Notes: generated from the letters alone by a model not told the origin. A stretch of DNA of 64,000 nucleotides from Neopusillimonas aromaticivorans (GCF_030344915.1 NZ_CP128233.1:1612001-1676000), one strand, 5' to 3'; positions 1 to 8,927 are shown, numbered from the stretch's first letter. Made by a program: numbers and translations.

Positions 1-1273
1 CGCCGGCCCCCACCAGCGATTTAGGCTATCGGCTCCTGCCAGACTGAAGCGTTGACGCCTATTGCGCGCCACCGCGCCCGGGCCATGCTCGGGCAGGATA
101 CGCATCTCATGGCGACCCGCGAGTAGGGGATGTTCGGCGACGATGTCGTGGCCATATTGCACGCGAAGCACACCACCAACGGGGATGATTTGCACCTCCT
201 TGCCGATCAGACCGAAGGGCACCGAGTAACGGTTGCTTCGATAGCTCACCAGATAGTCTTCGGCCACAATGCGCGAGACACTGCGCCGTTCGCTAAAGGG
301 CCTTGGCCAAGGCTGGGCATAAGGACCTGGGCCTCTGAGGCAAACCGATCAATCGGCCGCTGGTGCGTCGTGCCGTGCACGCGTACATCGGCCACCGTCG
401 CCATCCATTCGTCCATCTGCTCCTGTACATCAACCATGTCGGTAAAGATGCGCCCGGGCAGGAAGTTGCGTTTGACGTATTTCACGCCCGACTCTACCTT
501 GCCCTTGGTCTGCGCCCGATACGGGGCGCACACCTGGGTTCAAACCCCCAATGCCGGGCAAACTCGCGGAAGGTATCGTTCCAGCGCCAGCCCTTGCCTG
601 GCACCGGCCTGCACACCGTACGTGGCCGATCGTAGAGCAGCTCACGGGTCAGACCGCCGAAGTACTCGAAGGCCGCTTCGTGGCTTTCCAGAAACAACCC
701 CAACTGCTCATTGGCGCAAGCCCGGTAGTAACCCCGCCTGCTGTAGCCCAGGGTCAGCACAAAGATATGCAGCACGACCGGGCGGTGGCGCAGGTAAATA
801 CCCGTCTGGCCCCAATCGATCTGGCTTTGTTGACCTGGTTCCGTCTCGAATCGACGTTGGCACAACTCGGCGGCCGTGCGGGCTTGGGCGCGCAACGGCA
901 CCACAAAACGCTTGACCGTCTCATAACTGCCCCCAAATTCGCGATCTCGACACAGCTCCTGATACAAAATACGAGCCGAGTAATCAACGTGCGCCGCGCG
1001 CTCACGCAGAAACTGCGCATGCGAGGCCAATAGCGTATCAGCACGTTCCGGACGGGCATAGGCCCGCCACGGCTCCTTGAGCCACTTGCGTACCGTCTTG
1101 CGATCAATCTCCAATTGCCGCGCGATCTCCGAATTCGAGAGGCCTTGATCGCTCATTCGCCGCACTTCCTCCCAGCGTTCTTTACTCAGCATCACGGCCT
1201 CCACAGGCTTGGCATGAACTGCCATGATGCGCTGGTTCTGATTCATCTGAGTATCCATCTGCTTTATCTCCAA
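1..1273 (-). CDS. istA: IS21-type transposase IstA (partial, frameshifted)
   Basis: Catalyses strand transfer of the insertion sequence, normally with the AAA+ helper IstB. An N-terminal helix-turn-helix lies at about residues 44-65 (SNSEIARQLEIDRKTVRKWL). The DDE catalytic core follows: first Asp in QIDWGQ (about 153), second in LLYDRP (about 215), and the Glu in KGKVESG. The frame breaks near 525, between the second and third catalytic residues, and again near 300. Translating through both breaks gives a continuous IstA C-terminus (VAEDYLVSYRSNRYSVPFG and onward) to base 1. The start used is at 1273; an internal Met at 1258 is possible. Both breaks fit lost bases in homopolymers, so the gene may be intact in the cell. 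Confidence 0.85.
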
Positions 1274-1280
1274 AAAGCAG

Positions 1281-1324
1281 GTGGGGAATTTTCAATGACC
1301 CCAAGTGGGGATTATTGGATGACC
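1281..1324. repeat. Tandem terminal repeats of the IS21 element
   Basis: GTGGGGAATTTTCAATGACC at 1281-1300 and GTGGGGATTATTGGATGACC at 1305-1324, with a 24-base period. They sit between the istA start and the element end and are probable transposase-binding sites. Confidence 0.6.
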
Positions 1325-1331
1325 GATGACA

Positions 1332-1995
1332 GCGTCAGTGCCGCAGATGAGGGACAGGCGCGAACGCGGGCGCAACGCTTTTGTGGGGCACGGCACCGCT
1401 GCCGCAACAAGGGCCGTCACTGCACGCCGCAGTGACGGCCCCACGAATCCCGCGCCAAATAGGGGTACGACGGTGTTCTTATTGTTTGCGGCATGCGTGA
1501 TGATGCCCTTTTACACTGATCTTGCATGACGCCTGGACCGATGGGCCTTGTTCATCGGCAGCCCCAAAGACGCCGGTTCCTGCAAGCGTCTGCCTACCCA
1601 TGGCGGAACCAACCCCAGACATGCCCAGGCTCCCCGCATGCCGACCCCTACCCATGGGGCAGAGCTCTCTTTCTCCGACGGTTCTCGTCCATCCAGCGCC
1701 CACGGCGCGCTATTGCTGCGGCCTCGTATCGAGCGCAATGCTCGCAACCAGCCCTACCTGTCCTACTTACTTTCAAAGGAGGTTTTTATCCCCGCTACTG
1801 GCTTCATTGGTCTTTTGCTGTACCTCTGCCCTGTCTTGCCTCAGGAAGCACGGCAGACGCCTCATCATCGAGGCAAATCGGTGTTCTGAGCACCATGCCC
1901 ATGTCCTTCGGGAGCCTCGCCTTGGCGAGCCGGCAATTTCACTTACCGATTCGATCTCAGAAAGCAGGACAAGACACCAGATATACGGAGGCCGC
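1332..1995. other. Gene-poor stretch with one perfect hairpin
   Basis: No convincing gene is seen. Overlapping open frames of up to 160 codons run through this stretch on the plus strand, but none shows a recognisable domain or a good ribosome-binding site. The one clear structure is a perfect 12-bp stem (GGGCCGTCACTG at 1411-1422 and its complement at 1430-1441) with a 7-base loop and no U-tract. Confidence 0.5.
1411..1441. repeat. Perfect 12-bp inverted repeat
   Basis: GGGCCGTCACTG (1411-1422) pairs with CAGTGACGGCCC (1430-1441) around a 7-base loop. It could be a terminator without U-tract, or a REP-like element beside the insertion sequence. Confidence 0.5.
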
Positions 1996-2487
1996 ATGGA
2001 CGACCTGACCTATGGATTGCGTCAGTTGTGTCGGCGCAATAAGGATGGCAGCCACGCCACCCAGGCCGACCGGCTGCGTGGGTTAACGTTGGTTGCCCGC
2101 CAGTTGGGCGAGGCAGGTTTTCGGCGGATGAGCCCGAGCTCAATCAAGGGCAAGCACGTGCAAGCGCTCATCGAACGCTGGCAAGCCGAAAGTTTGTCCA
2201 CCGGTACCATTAAAAACCGCGTGGCGCATCTGCGCTGGTGGGCCGAGAAGGTGGGCAAGGCTGGCGTCATTGCCGCCGACAACACACGCTTGGGGCTCCC
2301 TGAGCGGCAGCATGTGACCCATGCCGACAAATCCAAGACGTTGGGCAGTGCGCTGGGTGGTGTGCGCGATGCGCATGTACGGATGAGTCTGCAATTGCAG
2401 CAAGCCTTCGGGCTGCGCCGCGAAGAGTCCATCAAGTTCCAACCCGCCTATGCGGACCGGGGTGACCATATCGCGCGCAACGGCACG
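1996..2487 (+). pseudogene. Truncated tyrosine-recombinase integrase (N-terminal part)
   Basis: The start at 1996 follows a strong GGAGG site (ATACGGAGGCCGC-ATG). The product begins MDDLTYGLRQLCRRN and continues through a core-binding SAM-like domain (QALIERWQAESLSTGTIKNR) into the beginning of the catalytic domain, where LQQAFGLRREES holds the first catalytic Arg. After YADRGDHIA (about 2475) similarity to integrases stops, and the frame runs over a tRNA-like sequence. The K, HxxR and Tyr parts of the active site are absent, so no recombinase activity is expected. Unlike the frameshifted genes elsewhere, this gene lacks a large segment and is a true remnant of an older element. Confidence 0.7.
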
Positions 2488-2545
2488 TCAGCGAACGGAG
2501 AGCTCTCCCCATTTCTACGTGGAAGCAAGGGAAATAGCGGGCGTC

Positions 2546-2621
2546 TGGTGCCTGCTAGAGGAGTTGAATCCCTGACCTTCACATTACAAGTGTGCTGTTC
2601 TACCAACTGAGCTAAGCCGGC
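2546..2621 (-). tRNA. Degenerate tRNA-Thr (UGU)-like gene with encoded CCA
   Basis: The minus strand reads GCCGGCTTAGCTCAGTTGG, then anticodon loop CTTGTAA, then a T-loop region and AGCAGGCACCA: 76 nt with the CCA encoded. Arm lengths and the UGU anticodon fit tRNA-Thr. Three normally paired positions do not pair: acceptor 4-69, D-stem 11-24 and the conserved T-stem 53-61, where G has become A. It is therefore probably a decayed copy or an attachment-site relic beside the truncated integrase rather than the working tRNA. Confidence 0.6.
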
Positions 2622-2748
2622 CAAAGGCGGTGTTCTACTCCAATTGATGGTGGCCCGCGGCAGGTGAAGCATGCCCGGCGACGAGAAAAACCAAGGATCC
2701 ACGCGCTCTGCGTGTGCCCGGATCGATCACCCGTGAAAACCCTAGTAG

Positions 2749-2770
2749 TCGCATACAAATTTGCATGCGA
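2749..2770. promoter_or_regulatory. 22-bp near-perfect palindrome, candidate operator
   Basis: TCGCATACAAATTTGCATGCGA differs from its reverse complement at one base pair only. It overlaps the predicted -35 hexamer, as a repressor site would. Confidence 0.55.
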
Positions 2771-2786
2771 TTATGTATACAATTAT
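2770..2786. promoter_or_regulatory. TGTATACA-centred palindrome, candidate GntR-type operator
   Basis: ATTATGTATACAATTAT has the symmetric core TGTATACA at 2774-2781. It abuts the 22-bp palindrome and overlaps the putative -10. ATTGTATACAAT-like sites are typical of GntR/FCD regulators of aromatic catabolism; assignment to that family is inference. Confidence 0.45.
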
Positions 2787-2986
2787 AGGGGATGGATATT
2801 CGCTGCGGAATCGGCTTGGATACGTTCGAATCGCCGGATACGAGACGCGGCAAAGTCGAATCCGCATCGATACGTGCGTGATGCAAACCAGCGAAGAAGG
2901 AGCCGTTGCGGGCGCTGGGGTTAATTGAACCCAAAGCGGTTGGCAAAGCAGGCCAATTAAAACTTGAATGAAAATAAGGAGACGGT

Positions 2987-4053
2987 ATGAAGAAGAATTA
3001 TTCCTGTAAAGCCTTGATCGCCCTAGGTGCCCTGGCGGTTTCACCACTGGGGGCCGCGGCAGATTGGTTTCCCATGGATGTGCAGCAGATTATGCCGGAG
3101 GGCACGACCAAGGTGGTTCAGTACCAGGCTGTGGACAAGGCCGCTCAGCCTTGGAAGATCTGCGCGGCGCTTCCTCATCTGAAAGATGCATTCTGGATGG
3201 CCACTGATTACGGCATGGTCGAAGAGGCCAAGCGCCTGGGTGTGAATCTGCATATTATGGACGCGGGGGCTATCCCAACCTCAATAATCAGATCTCGCAG
3301 GTTGAGAACTGCGTGGCCGGGGGCGCCCAGGCGGTCATCCTCGCCGCCGTGTCGCGCGACGGCCTGAACAATCTGATCGCCGAGCTGAAGAAAAAGAACG
3401 TGCCGGTTATCGATCTGCTGATCGGCGTTTCTTCTCCGGATGTCAGCTCGCACGTGCTGGCGTCGCCTTACGCCGAAGGATACAACGCGGGCCAGTTCCT
3501 GGTGCGCAGGCATCCAGACGGTACGCCCAAGGTTAAGGTTGCCTGGCTGCCCGGGCCCGCTGGAACCGGCTTTGTCGAGCAGTTCGACAAGGGTTTCAAA
3601 GAGGGCATCAAGGGCGGTGCTATCGACATCGTGGAAACCAAACACGGAGATCTGGGCAAGGAAGTGCAGGCGCGCCTGATAGAGGACGTGCTGCAAACCC
3701 ACAAAGAGCTGGACTACATTGTAGGGTCGGGCGTCACTGCTGAGGCGGGCGTGCCTGTGCTGCGCGCGCACAACCGTCACGATGGCGTCAAGCTGGTTGC
3801 CCTGTACATGACCCCCGGCGTTTACCAAGGCATCAAGCAGAAGGCCATAGAAGCCGCCTACATGGAGCGAGGCGTGCTGAGTTCGCGCATTGCGGTCAAC
3901 CAGGCTGTGAAGCTGCTTGAAAAGCAGGACGTCATCCGCGAGATGGTGGTCGAGGGCCAATATTTCGATCAGTCCGATATCGACAAGGCCGACATCAGCC
4001 AATCTTTCGCACCTACGGGGTTTCGCCCAGTTTTCAGAGTCGAAGCCCGCTGA
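2987..4053 (+). CDS. TorT-like periplasmic substrate-binding protein (one frameshift)
   Basis: A secreted type-1 periplasmic binding protein of the TorT / sugar-binding family. A signal peptide (MKKNYSCKALIALGALAVSP, cleavage after AAA) is followed by DWFPMDV and a two-lobe fold. The start is fixed by AAGGAG 7 bases upstream. The frame breaks in the G-run at 3265-3269. Adding one G restores DAGGYPNLNNQISQVENC and continues into the downstream frame (AGGAQAVILAAVSRDGLNN), giving 355 residues. TorT homologues either sense a ligand for a two-component system or feed an ABC importer; neither partner is present here. Three dehydrogenases follow in the same orientation, so the ligand is probably their substrate or a related signal. 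Confidence 0.75.
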
Positions 4054-4088
4054 GCTTTCAATCGTTAAACAGAAGAGCCGAGGATTGC

Positions 4089-4896
4089 ATGAGAGTACTT
4101 GAAGGAAAAGTGGTGATATTGACGGGCGCCGGGGCAGGCATCGGCGCAGCGGTGGCGCGGCGCTATGTCCAGGAGGGGGCACGGGTGGTGGGTGTCGACC
4201 GGTCAGCGGGAATTCACGCGCTGGCTCAAGAGCTGGGGCCAGCGCTGATTCCCGTCGTGGCCGATGTTTCCACCGGGAGGGAAACCAGGCGGCCGTGGAC
4301 GCCGCCCGCCGAGAATGGGGGCGCATCGACGTGTTCGTCGGCAATGCGGGCATCACCGATGCGGCCCAAGCGCTGGCCGATATCCCCGGCCCGAGCGTCT
4401 CCAGCGCGTTCACTGAGCTGTTCGGTGTCAATGTGCTTGCGCCCATGCTTGGCGTGCGTGCGGCATTGGACGACCTGATTGCCGCCAAAGGATGCGTGAT
4501 TCTCACGGCCTCCTTTGCCAGCTTCAATGTCGCCGGCGGAGGTGCACTTTATACGGCGTCCAAGCATGCTGTATTGGGATTGATCCGCCAACTGGCTTAC
4601 GAACTGGCGCCCGATGTGCGCGTCAACGGCGTCGCGCCCGGCGTTGCACCGACGCGCTTGAGGGGCTGGGCGCGCTGGGCCAGGCGGAGACCGATTCTGT
4701 GCTGGATGGAACGCGCTATGTGCTACCTCTGCAGAAAGTTCCCAGTGTTGAAGAGTACACCGGTATTTTCACGCTTCTGGCGTCGGCCGAGCAGTCGGGC
4801 TTGATGACCGGCTCCGTCATCACTGCCGACAGCGGGTTGTCGATTCGAGGCTTGACCAAGCCGGGCGGCCGGGTTTCGGCACCTGGAGATCAATGA
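4089..4896 (+). CDS. cis-dihydrodiol dehydrogenase-like SDR (two frameshifts)
   Basis: A short-chain dehydrogenase of about 269 residues once two breaks (near 4280 and 4660) are repaired. It shows the NAD-binding TGAGAGIG, the NAG motif (VGNAGIT) and the catalytic YTASK. The segments DIPGPSVSSAFTELFGVNV, ALYTASKHAVLGLIRQLAY and VPSVEEYTG follow the pattern of BphB/HcaB dehydrogenases, which oxidise arene cis-dihydrodiols to catechols with NAD. It starts 35 bases after the binding-protein gene behind a GAGG site. Its TGA overlaps the next ATG, so the genes are translationally coupled. The true substrate is unknown, because no ring-hydroxylating dioxygenase is in the window. Confidence 0.75.
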
Positions 4897-5654
4897 TGGC
4901 TATAAGTCTCGCAGGGCGGGTGGCGCTGGTGACTGGAGCCCGCCAGGGCATCGGAGCGGCCATCGCCGAGGCGCTGATGGAAAGCGGTGCCTCCGTGGTG
5001 ATTACGGGGCGGGATTCTGGGCAAGTGTCGGAAAGTGTAAGTCGCTTCGCCGACAAGACGGGCGCCAACGTGCAGGGCTTCGTCGGTAATGTGGCGGACG
5101 AGGCGGACGTAGCCAGGCTGCTGCGTGAGGTGCCCGCCATCGATATCCTGGTCAATAACGCGGGCGGTTTTCTGCGCGCCGTCGATACGCTGGAGTCCAC
5201 ACGCGCCGAATGGGAGCAGCAGCTGGCGGTGAACCTGACGGGGCCGTTCCTGATCTGCCGTGCCGTGCTGCCGGGCATGATCGAACGCAAATGGGGGCGC
5301 ATCGTCAATATCGGCTCTATCACCGCGTCCGCGCCCGCGTTGGGCAATGCGACGGGCTACGTGGCGGCCAAGGCGGGCCTGATCGGCTTTACGCGGCAAC
5401 TGGCGCTGGAAGTGGCGCGGCACGGCGTTACCGTCAACGCCATCAATCCCGGCACGGTGGCGACGGAACATCTGCGCGACTATCTTGACACCGAGGGTGC
5501 CGTCAGCCACGACGCATTGACTGCTTCGATACCCGTGGGCCGGCTGGGCGCTCCGCATGAAATCGCCGGCATTGTGCCCTATATCGCTTCCGATCTGGGT
5601 GCTTTCATGACGGGCGCCGTGGTCGAAATCAACGGCGGCGCGCTGATGGCATAG
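4893..5654 (+). CDS. FabG-like SDR family oxidoreductase
   Basis: An intact 253-residue classical short-chain dehydrogenase. It contains TGARQGIG for NAD(P) binding, the NNAGG motif, an active-site Ser in NIGSITAS, and YVAAK as the catalytic Tyr-Lys pair. It ends in the usual EINGGALMA. Its ATG overlaps the stop of the preceding gene, with GGAG just upstream. It resembles 3-oxoacyl-ACP reductase but is embedded in a catabolic operon, so oxidation or reduction of a hydroxy or keto intermediate is likelier than fatty-acid synthesis. Confidence 0.85.
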   Translation: MMAISLAGRVALVTGARQGIGAAIAEALMESGASVVITGRDSGQVSESVSRFADKTGANVQGFVGNVADEADVARLLREVPAIDILVNNAGGFLRAVDTLESTRAEWEQQLAVNLTGPFLICRAVLPGMIERKWGRIVNIGSITASAPALGNATGYVAAKAGLIGFTRQLALEVARHGVTVNAINPGTVATEHLRDYLDTEGAVSHDALTASIPVGRLGAPHEIAGIVPYIASDLGAFMTGAVVEINGGALMA

Positions 5655-5703
5655 CGTCATGACATCGTATTTGGATTACTAGCATTACTATGAAGGAGGA
5701 ATC

Positions 5704-6517
5704 ATGTCGGAGTTGGATGGAAAGGTAGCCCTGGTGACGGGCGGCGCGGCTGGTATCGGACGCGCGGTGGTCGCCGCCTATGTGGCGCAAGGAATGCGGG
5801 TGGGCGTGCTGGACCGCAATGCCGAGACGCTTGCGGCCGTATGCGAGGAATTTGGTCCAGCGGTCCACGGCATCCTGGGCTCGGTCGAAACCATGGCCGA
5901 TAACCAGCGGGCCGTGGACGAAGTGGTCAAGGCGTTTGGCCGCCTTGACGTGTTCGTGGGCAATGCGGGGGTCGGCGCCGGCAACTTGAAGCTCGTGGAC
6001 ATCCCCGTCGGGCAGCTCGAGGCAGCGATCGATGAAATCTATGCGATCAATGTCAAAAGCTATTTGCTCGGTGCCCGGGCCAGCTTGCCCGCCCTGCTTA
6101 AAACCGGTGGATCGATGATTTTCTCGTGCTCCTTGGCGAGCTATCGTGCGGTCGACGACGGCGTACTGTACGTTTCCACCAAGCATGCGAACCTGGGCAT
6201 CGTGCATCAATTGGCACTGGGAGTTCGCGCCGCATGTACGGGTCAACGGAGTCGCCATTGGTGTCGCACGCACCCGCATGGAAGGCTTGAAGTGCTTGAG
6301 CCAGTCGCCGATAGACGCCGTGCTGCCCGGCGCTGAAAAAGTCATCCCGATGGGCTTCATCCCCGAGCCCGAAGACTATGGACCGGCCTTCGTGTATCTG
6401 GCTTCGCCTGGCGCGCGCCTCGTTACCGGCGAATGTCTCTGGGCGGACAGCGGCTTTGGCGTGAGGGGAATCGGCAGCGCAGCGGGCGGAACCGACCTGC
6501 TGCGCGCCGACCTCTGA
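5704..6517 (+). CDS. Second cis-dihydrodiol dehydrogenase-like SDR (one frameshift)
   Basis: Begins at ATG 5704 behind a perfect AAGGAGGAATC ribosome-binding site. It carries TGGAAGIG, the NAG motif (VGNAGVG) and the catalytic Tyr-Lys as YVSTK. An extra G near 6224 shifts the frame; removing it gives LALEFAPHVRVNGVAIGVAR and an end in GVRGIGSAAGG, 270 residues in all. It follows the same BphB-like pattern as the first dehydrogenase, so the cluster holds two related copies flanking a FabG-like enzyme. It is the last gene before a strong hairpin. Confidence 0.75.
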
Positions 6518-6536
6518 TTGGCGGGCCCTTTCTGGG

Positions 6537-6565
6537 CTGTTGCCCGGCCGCCGGCCGGGCAACAG
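6537..6565 (+). terminator. Strong hairpin after the SDR operon
   Basis: A perfect 13-bp stem, CTGTTGCCCGGCC (6537-6549) with its complement at 6553-6565, and a GCC loop. It starts 20 bases after the last stop codon. There is no U-tract, so it may be a mRNA-stabilising hairpin or a weak terminator. Confidence 0.6.
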
Positions 6566-6704
6566 CCTGAACAGCCGCACCGAGTTGCTGCGTCCTATCT
6601 TGAGGCGGTCCGCCATCGCTGATGGATGTCTGGTCAAACTAGTTGGCCGCATGATCGATGTTTTCAAACGGCCAGTCGGTCGAGAACAGGGATGCTGCAG
6701 ACGA

Positions 6705-6902
6705 TCACCAGGAGGACGGGCTCGGGTACGCGGGTAGGCGAGGAAATACCACCCGCATCAGCATACCCTGGTCCTGCGCCGTGCATTCGGCCAGGGTCGC
6801 ACTAGGGACCTCGCCACGTGATAGGGCCAGCAGCACGTCCGCGGGAATGTCCGCGACGCGGGTGTAGCCCTTTCGAGAGGCCAAATCTCTCAGTGCGCTC
6901 AT
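6705..6902 (-). pseudogene. Short fragment, possible DNA-alkylation-repair protein N-terminus
   Basis: A 65-codon frame whose start overlaps the stop of the MarR relic (ATGA). The sequence RKGYTRVADIPADVLLALS followed by LMRVVFPRLP resembles the beginning of HEAT-repeat DNA-alkylation-repair proteins, but this is recognition by eye from a short stretch. Such proteins are over 200 residues long, so if the assignment holds this is only the first quarter. Downstream sequence (6540-6704) does not continue it. Confidence 0.4.
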
Positions 6903-7327
6903 GTCTTCGCATCCGCGAGATTGGCCGCCACTTTTTCCAGCAGCCCAGCCAGTTGTTTACGCTCGGCCGCATCCAGGTTGCCATACAGACCGCCAATCCA
7001 ATGGCTGTGCTCCTTGAACACCCGCTTAGCTAAACGCTTGCCCTTGGACGTGAGACGGACTGTCACGGCGCGACGGTCGCCCGCCATCGCATGGCGCTCG
7101 CTCAATGCCTCGCGCTCTGCCAGCACATTTGGCGACAAACCGTCGGCAGAGGCATCCAGCAAAAAGCATTACAAAACGCCCCTCGGAAAGGCCATATGGC
7201 GCCAGTCTCGGTCGATGCTCGTCGCCACCGACAGTGTCTGAAAGCACAAACGGATGCCCTCCACATCAGGCATCTTCAACTGGCGAGCTTCATGCAGCAG
7301 TGCTTCATACTTTTGCTCGAGCTTCAT
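6899..7327 (-). pseudogene. Decayed MarR-family regulator
   Basis: The N-terminus MKLEQKYEALLHEARQLKMP starts at 7327. Continuing requires two frame changes, to LAPYGLSEGRFVML and then to LLDASADGLSPNVLAER. A typical MarR would now have about 20 residues forming the DNA-recognition helix and wing base, but the sequence jumps from LAER to GDRRAVTVRLTSKGKRLA. The C-terminal dimerisation helix (AERKQLAGLLEKVAANL) is kept. The missing recognition helix cannot be a homopolymer error, so this looks like a real loss of function. Confidence 0.6.
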
Positions 7328-7341
7328 GCCATCGGTAATAT

Positions 7342-7361
7342 ATAGTAAGGTGGCTTATTAT
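7342..7361. promoter_or_regulatory. Candidate MarR operator
   Basis: ATAGTAAG (7342-7349), four bases, then CTTATTAT (7354-7361): an inverted repeat with one mismatch, 15 bases upstream of the MarR relic start. It is probably the old autoregulatory site. Confidence 0.4.
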
Positions 7362-7537
7362 ATGCTGCCTTCGGATTGCTCTTGTCTCCACGGATCAAGG
7401 CGATGTTGGAGCGTCTTGCCGGCGTTGGGCTCTCTGGACAGCTCAACGCCCCGCTACGCTGTTCTACTCCTGCGAAGTCTCTATTGGTTTCATGGGTAGC
7501 GGGAAACCCCGCAGAGGTTGCTCAATGGAAGCGGTCT

Positions 7538-8743
7538 TCATCTTTCAGCCCGTGGCACAACAAGATTCATAGCTGGCGCGAGGGTATCAATGATGTCAGC
7601 CCATGCTTGCAGCATGGCTTTGCGTTGTTCGGAATACTCGGCACGGTTGTAGACACCACGCACGCCACCGATAGTGTGGTTTAACGCTTTTTCCACAACA
7701 TCTGAGGCCCATCCTTGTTCATGCAGCAGAGTCGATGCGGTGCGCCGCAAGTCGTGGATCGTAAAAGCCGGAATTTCCTGGCCTTGCAATGAGACCTTGA
7801 GTGCTTTGTTAAGTGCGTTGTGTGCAAACGGTTTGATCAGAGAACCCCGACCTGGCAAGACCCATTCACTTGTACCGGCGAGAATAAATAGCTCGCGGAA
7901 CAGTATCACCGCTTGATCCGACAGATAGACGATGTGCGGCTTGCCTGTCTTTGAGTTTCCTTGAGGGATGTGCCATTCGGCCTCTTCGAGATACACGTCC
8001 CTTTTCTTGGCCAACAACAGTTCCGACTTGCGAACTAGCGTCATCAGGATGAGCTGGAGGCTGATCTTGAACTGACGACGGATGTTCGACAGGTGGACGG
8101 CTTGAAGGAACTGTTTGATTTCACCGGTCGTCAACGCTCGCTCTCGGGACACTGTCTTGTAGATGTGACGTATCGGCAGCGCGCTCACCGGGTTGGATGA
8201 GATAAGCCCACAAGTTACGGCGTAGTCCAACATCCGTTTGAGCAAGCCGCGCACTTGGCCCGCCGCCGCGTCAAAGCCCTGCTCCTTCTTTTTCCAAATG
8301 ACTGAGCGCACATCCTCGGCGGTGAGGTCGCGCACCGCTTTGCTGCCCAGGTAGGGAAGAATGTCTTTGTCCAGATAGCGGCGTGGCATGGTGGTGTCTT
8401 TACGGTCGCGCTGCTGGATTTCCTTGAAAAAGCGTTCGGCGAACTGTTTGAGGGTGGTGTTTTCCGGGCCCGCGATCTTCGATTGCTGTTTTTTCTGGGC
8501 TGGCGACTCGCCGATTGCCGCTATCTGTGAGGCACCATCGCGCATAAGCCTAGCATTCTTGAGGGTGAGCGCCGGGTACTTGCCGAGGGTGAGCTTCTCA
8601 TACTTCCCATTGAGCCTATAGCGGTAGCGCCAGACCATCCCGCCGGTTGAAAAAACTTCCAGGTACAGGCCGCGGTCGTCGCTAACGGTGTAGGTCTTGT
8701 CCCTGGGCTTGAGAGCCTTCAAGGCGGTGTCGGTGAGTGCCAT
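7538..8743 (-). CDS. P4-type tyrosine-recombinase integrase
   Basis: An intact 401-residue site-specific recombinase. The ATG at 8743 is chosen because GGAGG lies 8 bases upstream; the longer TTG start at 8764 has no such site. An N-terminal DUF4102-like arm-binding domain (LTDTALKALKPRDKTYTVSD) is followed by a SAM-like core-binding domain. The catalytic residues are all visible: Arg in TLVRKSEL, HDLRR, LNHTIGG, and the nucleophilic Tyr in VYNRAEYSE. It lies 184 bases from the 3' end of mnmE, reading away from it, which is how the integrase of SGI1-like islands sits at this site. It is the best candidate for the enzyme that inserted the 1-8.9 kb accessory block. Confidence 0.9.
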   Translation of the reverse strand: MALTDTALKALKPRDKTYTVSDDRGLYLEVFSTGGMVWRYRYRLNGKYEKLTLGKYPALTLKNARLMRDGASQIAAIGESPAQKKQQSKIAGPENTTLKQFAERFFKEIQQRDRKDTTMPRRYLDKDILPYLGSKAVRDLTAEDVRSVIWKKKEQGFDAAAGQVRGLLKRMLDYAVTCGLISSNPVSALPIRHIYKTVSRERALTTGEIKQFLQAVHLSNIRRQFKISLQLILMTLVRKSELLLAKKRDVYLEEAEWHIPQGNSKTGKPHIVYLSDQAVILFRELFILAGTSEWVLPGRGSLIKPFAHNALNKALKVSLQGQEIPAFTIHDLRRTASTLLHEQGWASDVVEKALNHTIGGVRGVYNRAEYSEQRKAMLQAWADIIDTLAPAMNLVVPRAER

Positions 8744-8756
8744 CTGTTTCCTCCGT

Positions 8757-8814
8757 ATGTCCAAGTAGAAAGAGGCTCAGGCCAAAACTGCTACTTGGAC
8801 ATAAACTTGGACAT
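8757..8814. repeat. Three copies of ATGTCCAAGT around the integrase promoter
   Basis: ATGTCCAAGTAG at 8757-8768 forms a perfect inverted pair with CTACTTGGACAT at 8791-8802. A third copy, ACTTGGACAT, is at 8805-8814. Position and repetition suggest integrase arm-type or autorepressor sites. Confidence 0.5.
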
Positions 8815-8927
8815 AAAATCAGACGGCTTTCAATATGTCTGTATAGCGCCATATAGGCAATAAATCCAGCATTCATGCGGGTTTCAAGGGAATTCGTAGA
8901 CCTTGATGGACCCCCGTGGAAGTGAGG

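Larger units (their letters stand above)
1..1331 (-). mobile_element. IS21-family insertion sequence, one end plus istA
   Basis: The element enters from the left edge and its visible end lies near 1331, where the minus strand reads TGTCATCGGTCA, the TGT start typical of IS21 ends. Just inside this end are two 20-base direct repeats (1281-1300 and 1305-1324; each starts GTGGGGA and ends ATGACC), the sort of repeated transposase-binding site IS21 elements carry next to the terminus. Only the istA side is present. istB and the other end would lie beyond base 1, so the element's full length and target duplication cannot be seen. Confidence 0.8.
2622..2986. promoter_or_regulatory. Promoter region upstream of the TorT/SDR cluster
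   Basis: No gene is seen. The stretch holds two AT-rich palindromes (2749-2770 and 2770-2786) overlapping a plausible promoter: TTGCAT at 2761-2766, then 17 bases, then TATAGG at 2784-2789. A leader of about 200 bases ends in AAGGAG just before the ATG at 2987. The palindromes look like operators for a regulator not encoded in the window. Confidence 0.5.

Noticed and set aside
1526..2008. A 160-codon open frame after the IS21 end
   Set aside because: Composition is proline- and arginine-rich without any motif, two other frames are equally open, and no ribosome-binding site is present.
3208..4527. A 439-codon open frame on the minus strand
   Set aside because: It lies opposite the TorT-like and first SDR genes, shows no domain, and is a by-product of the high G+C content.
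8833..8870. TCTGTAT...GGCAATAAA near the integrase as the second attachment copy
   Set aside because: It is in the opposite orientation, interrupted by ten bases, and only about 60 bases from the first copy.
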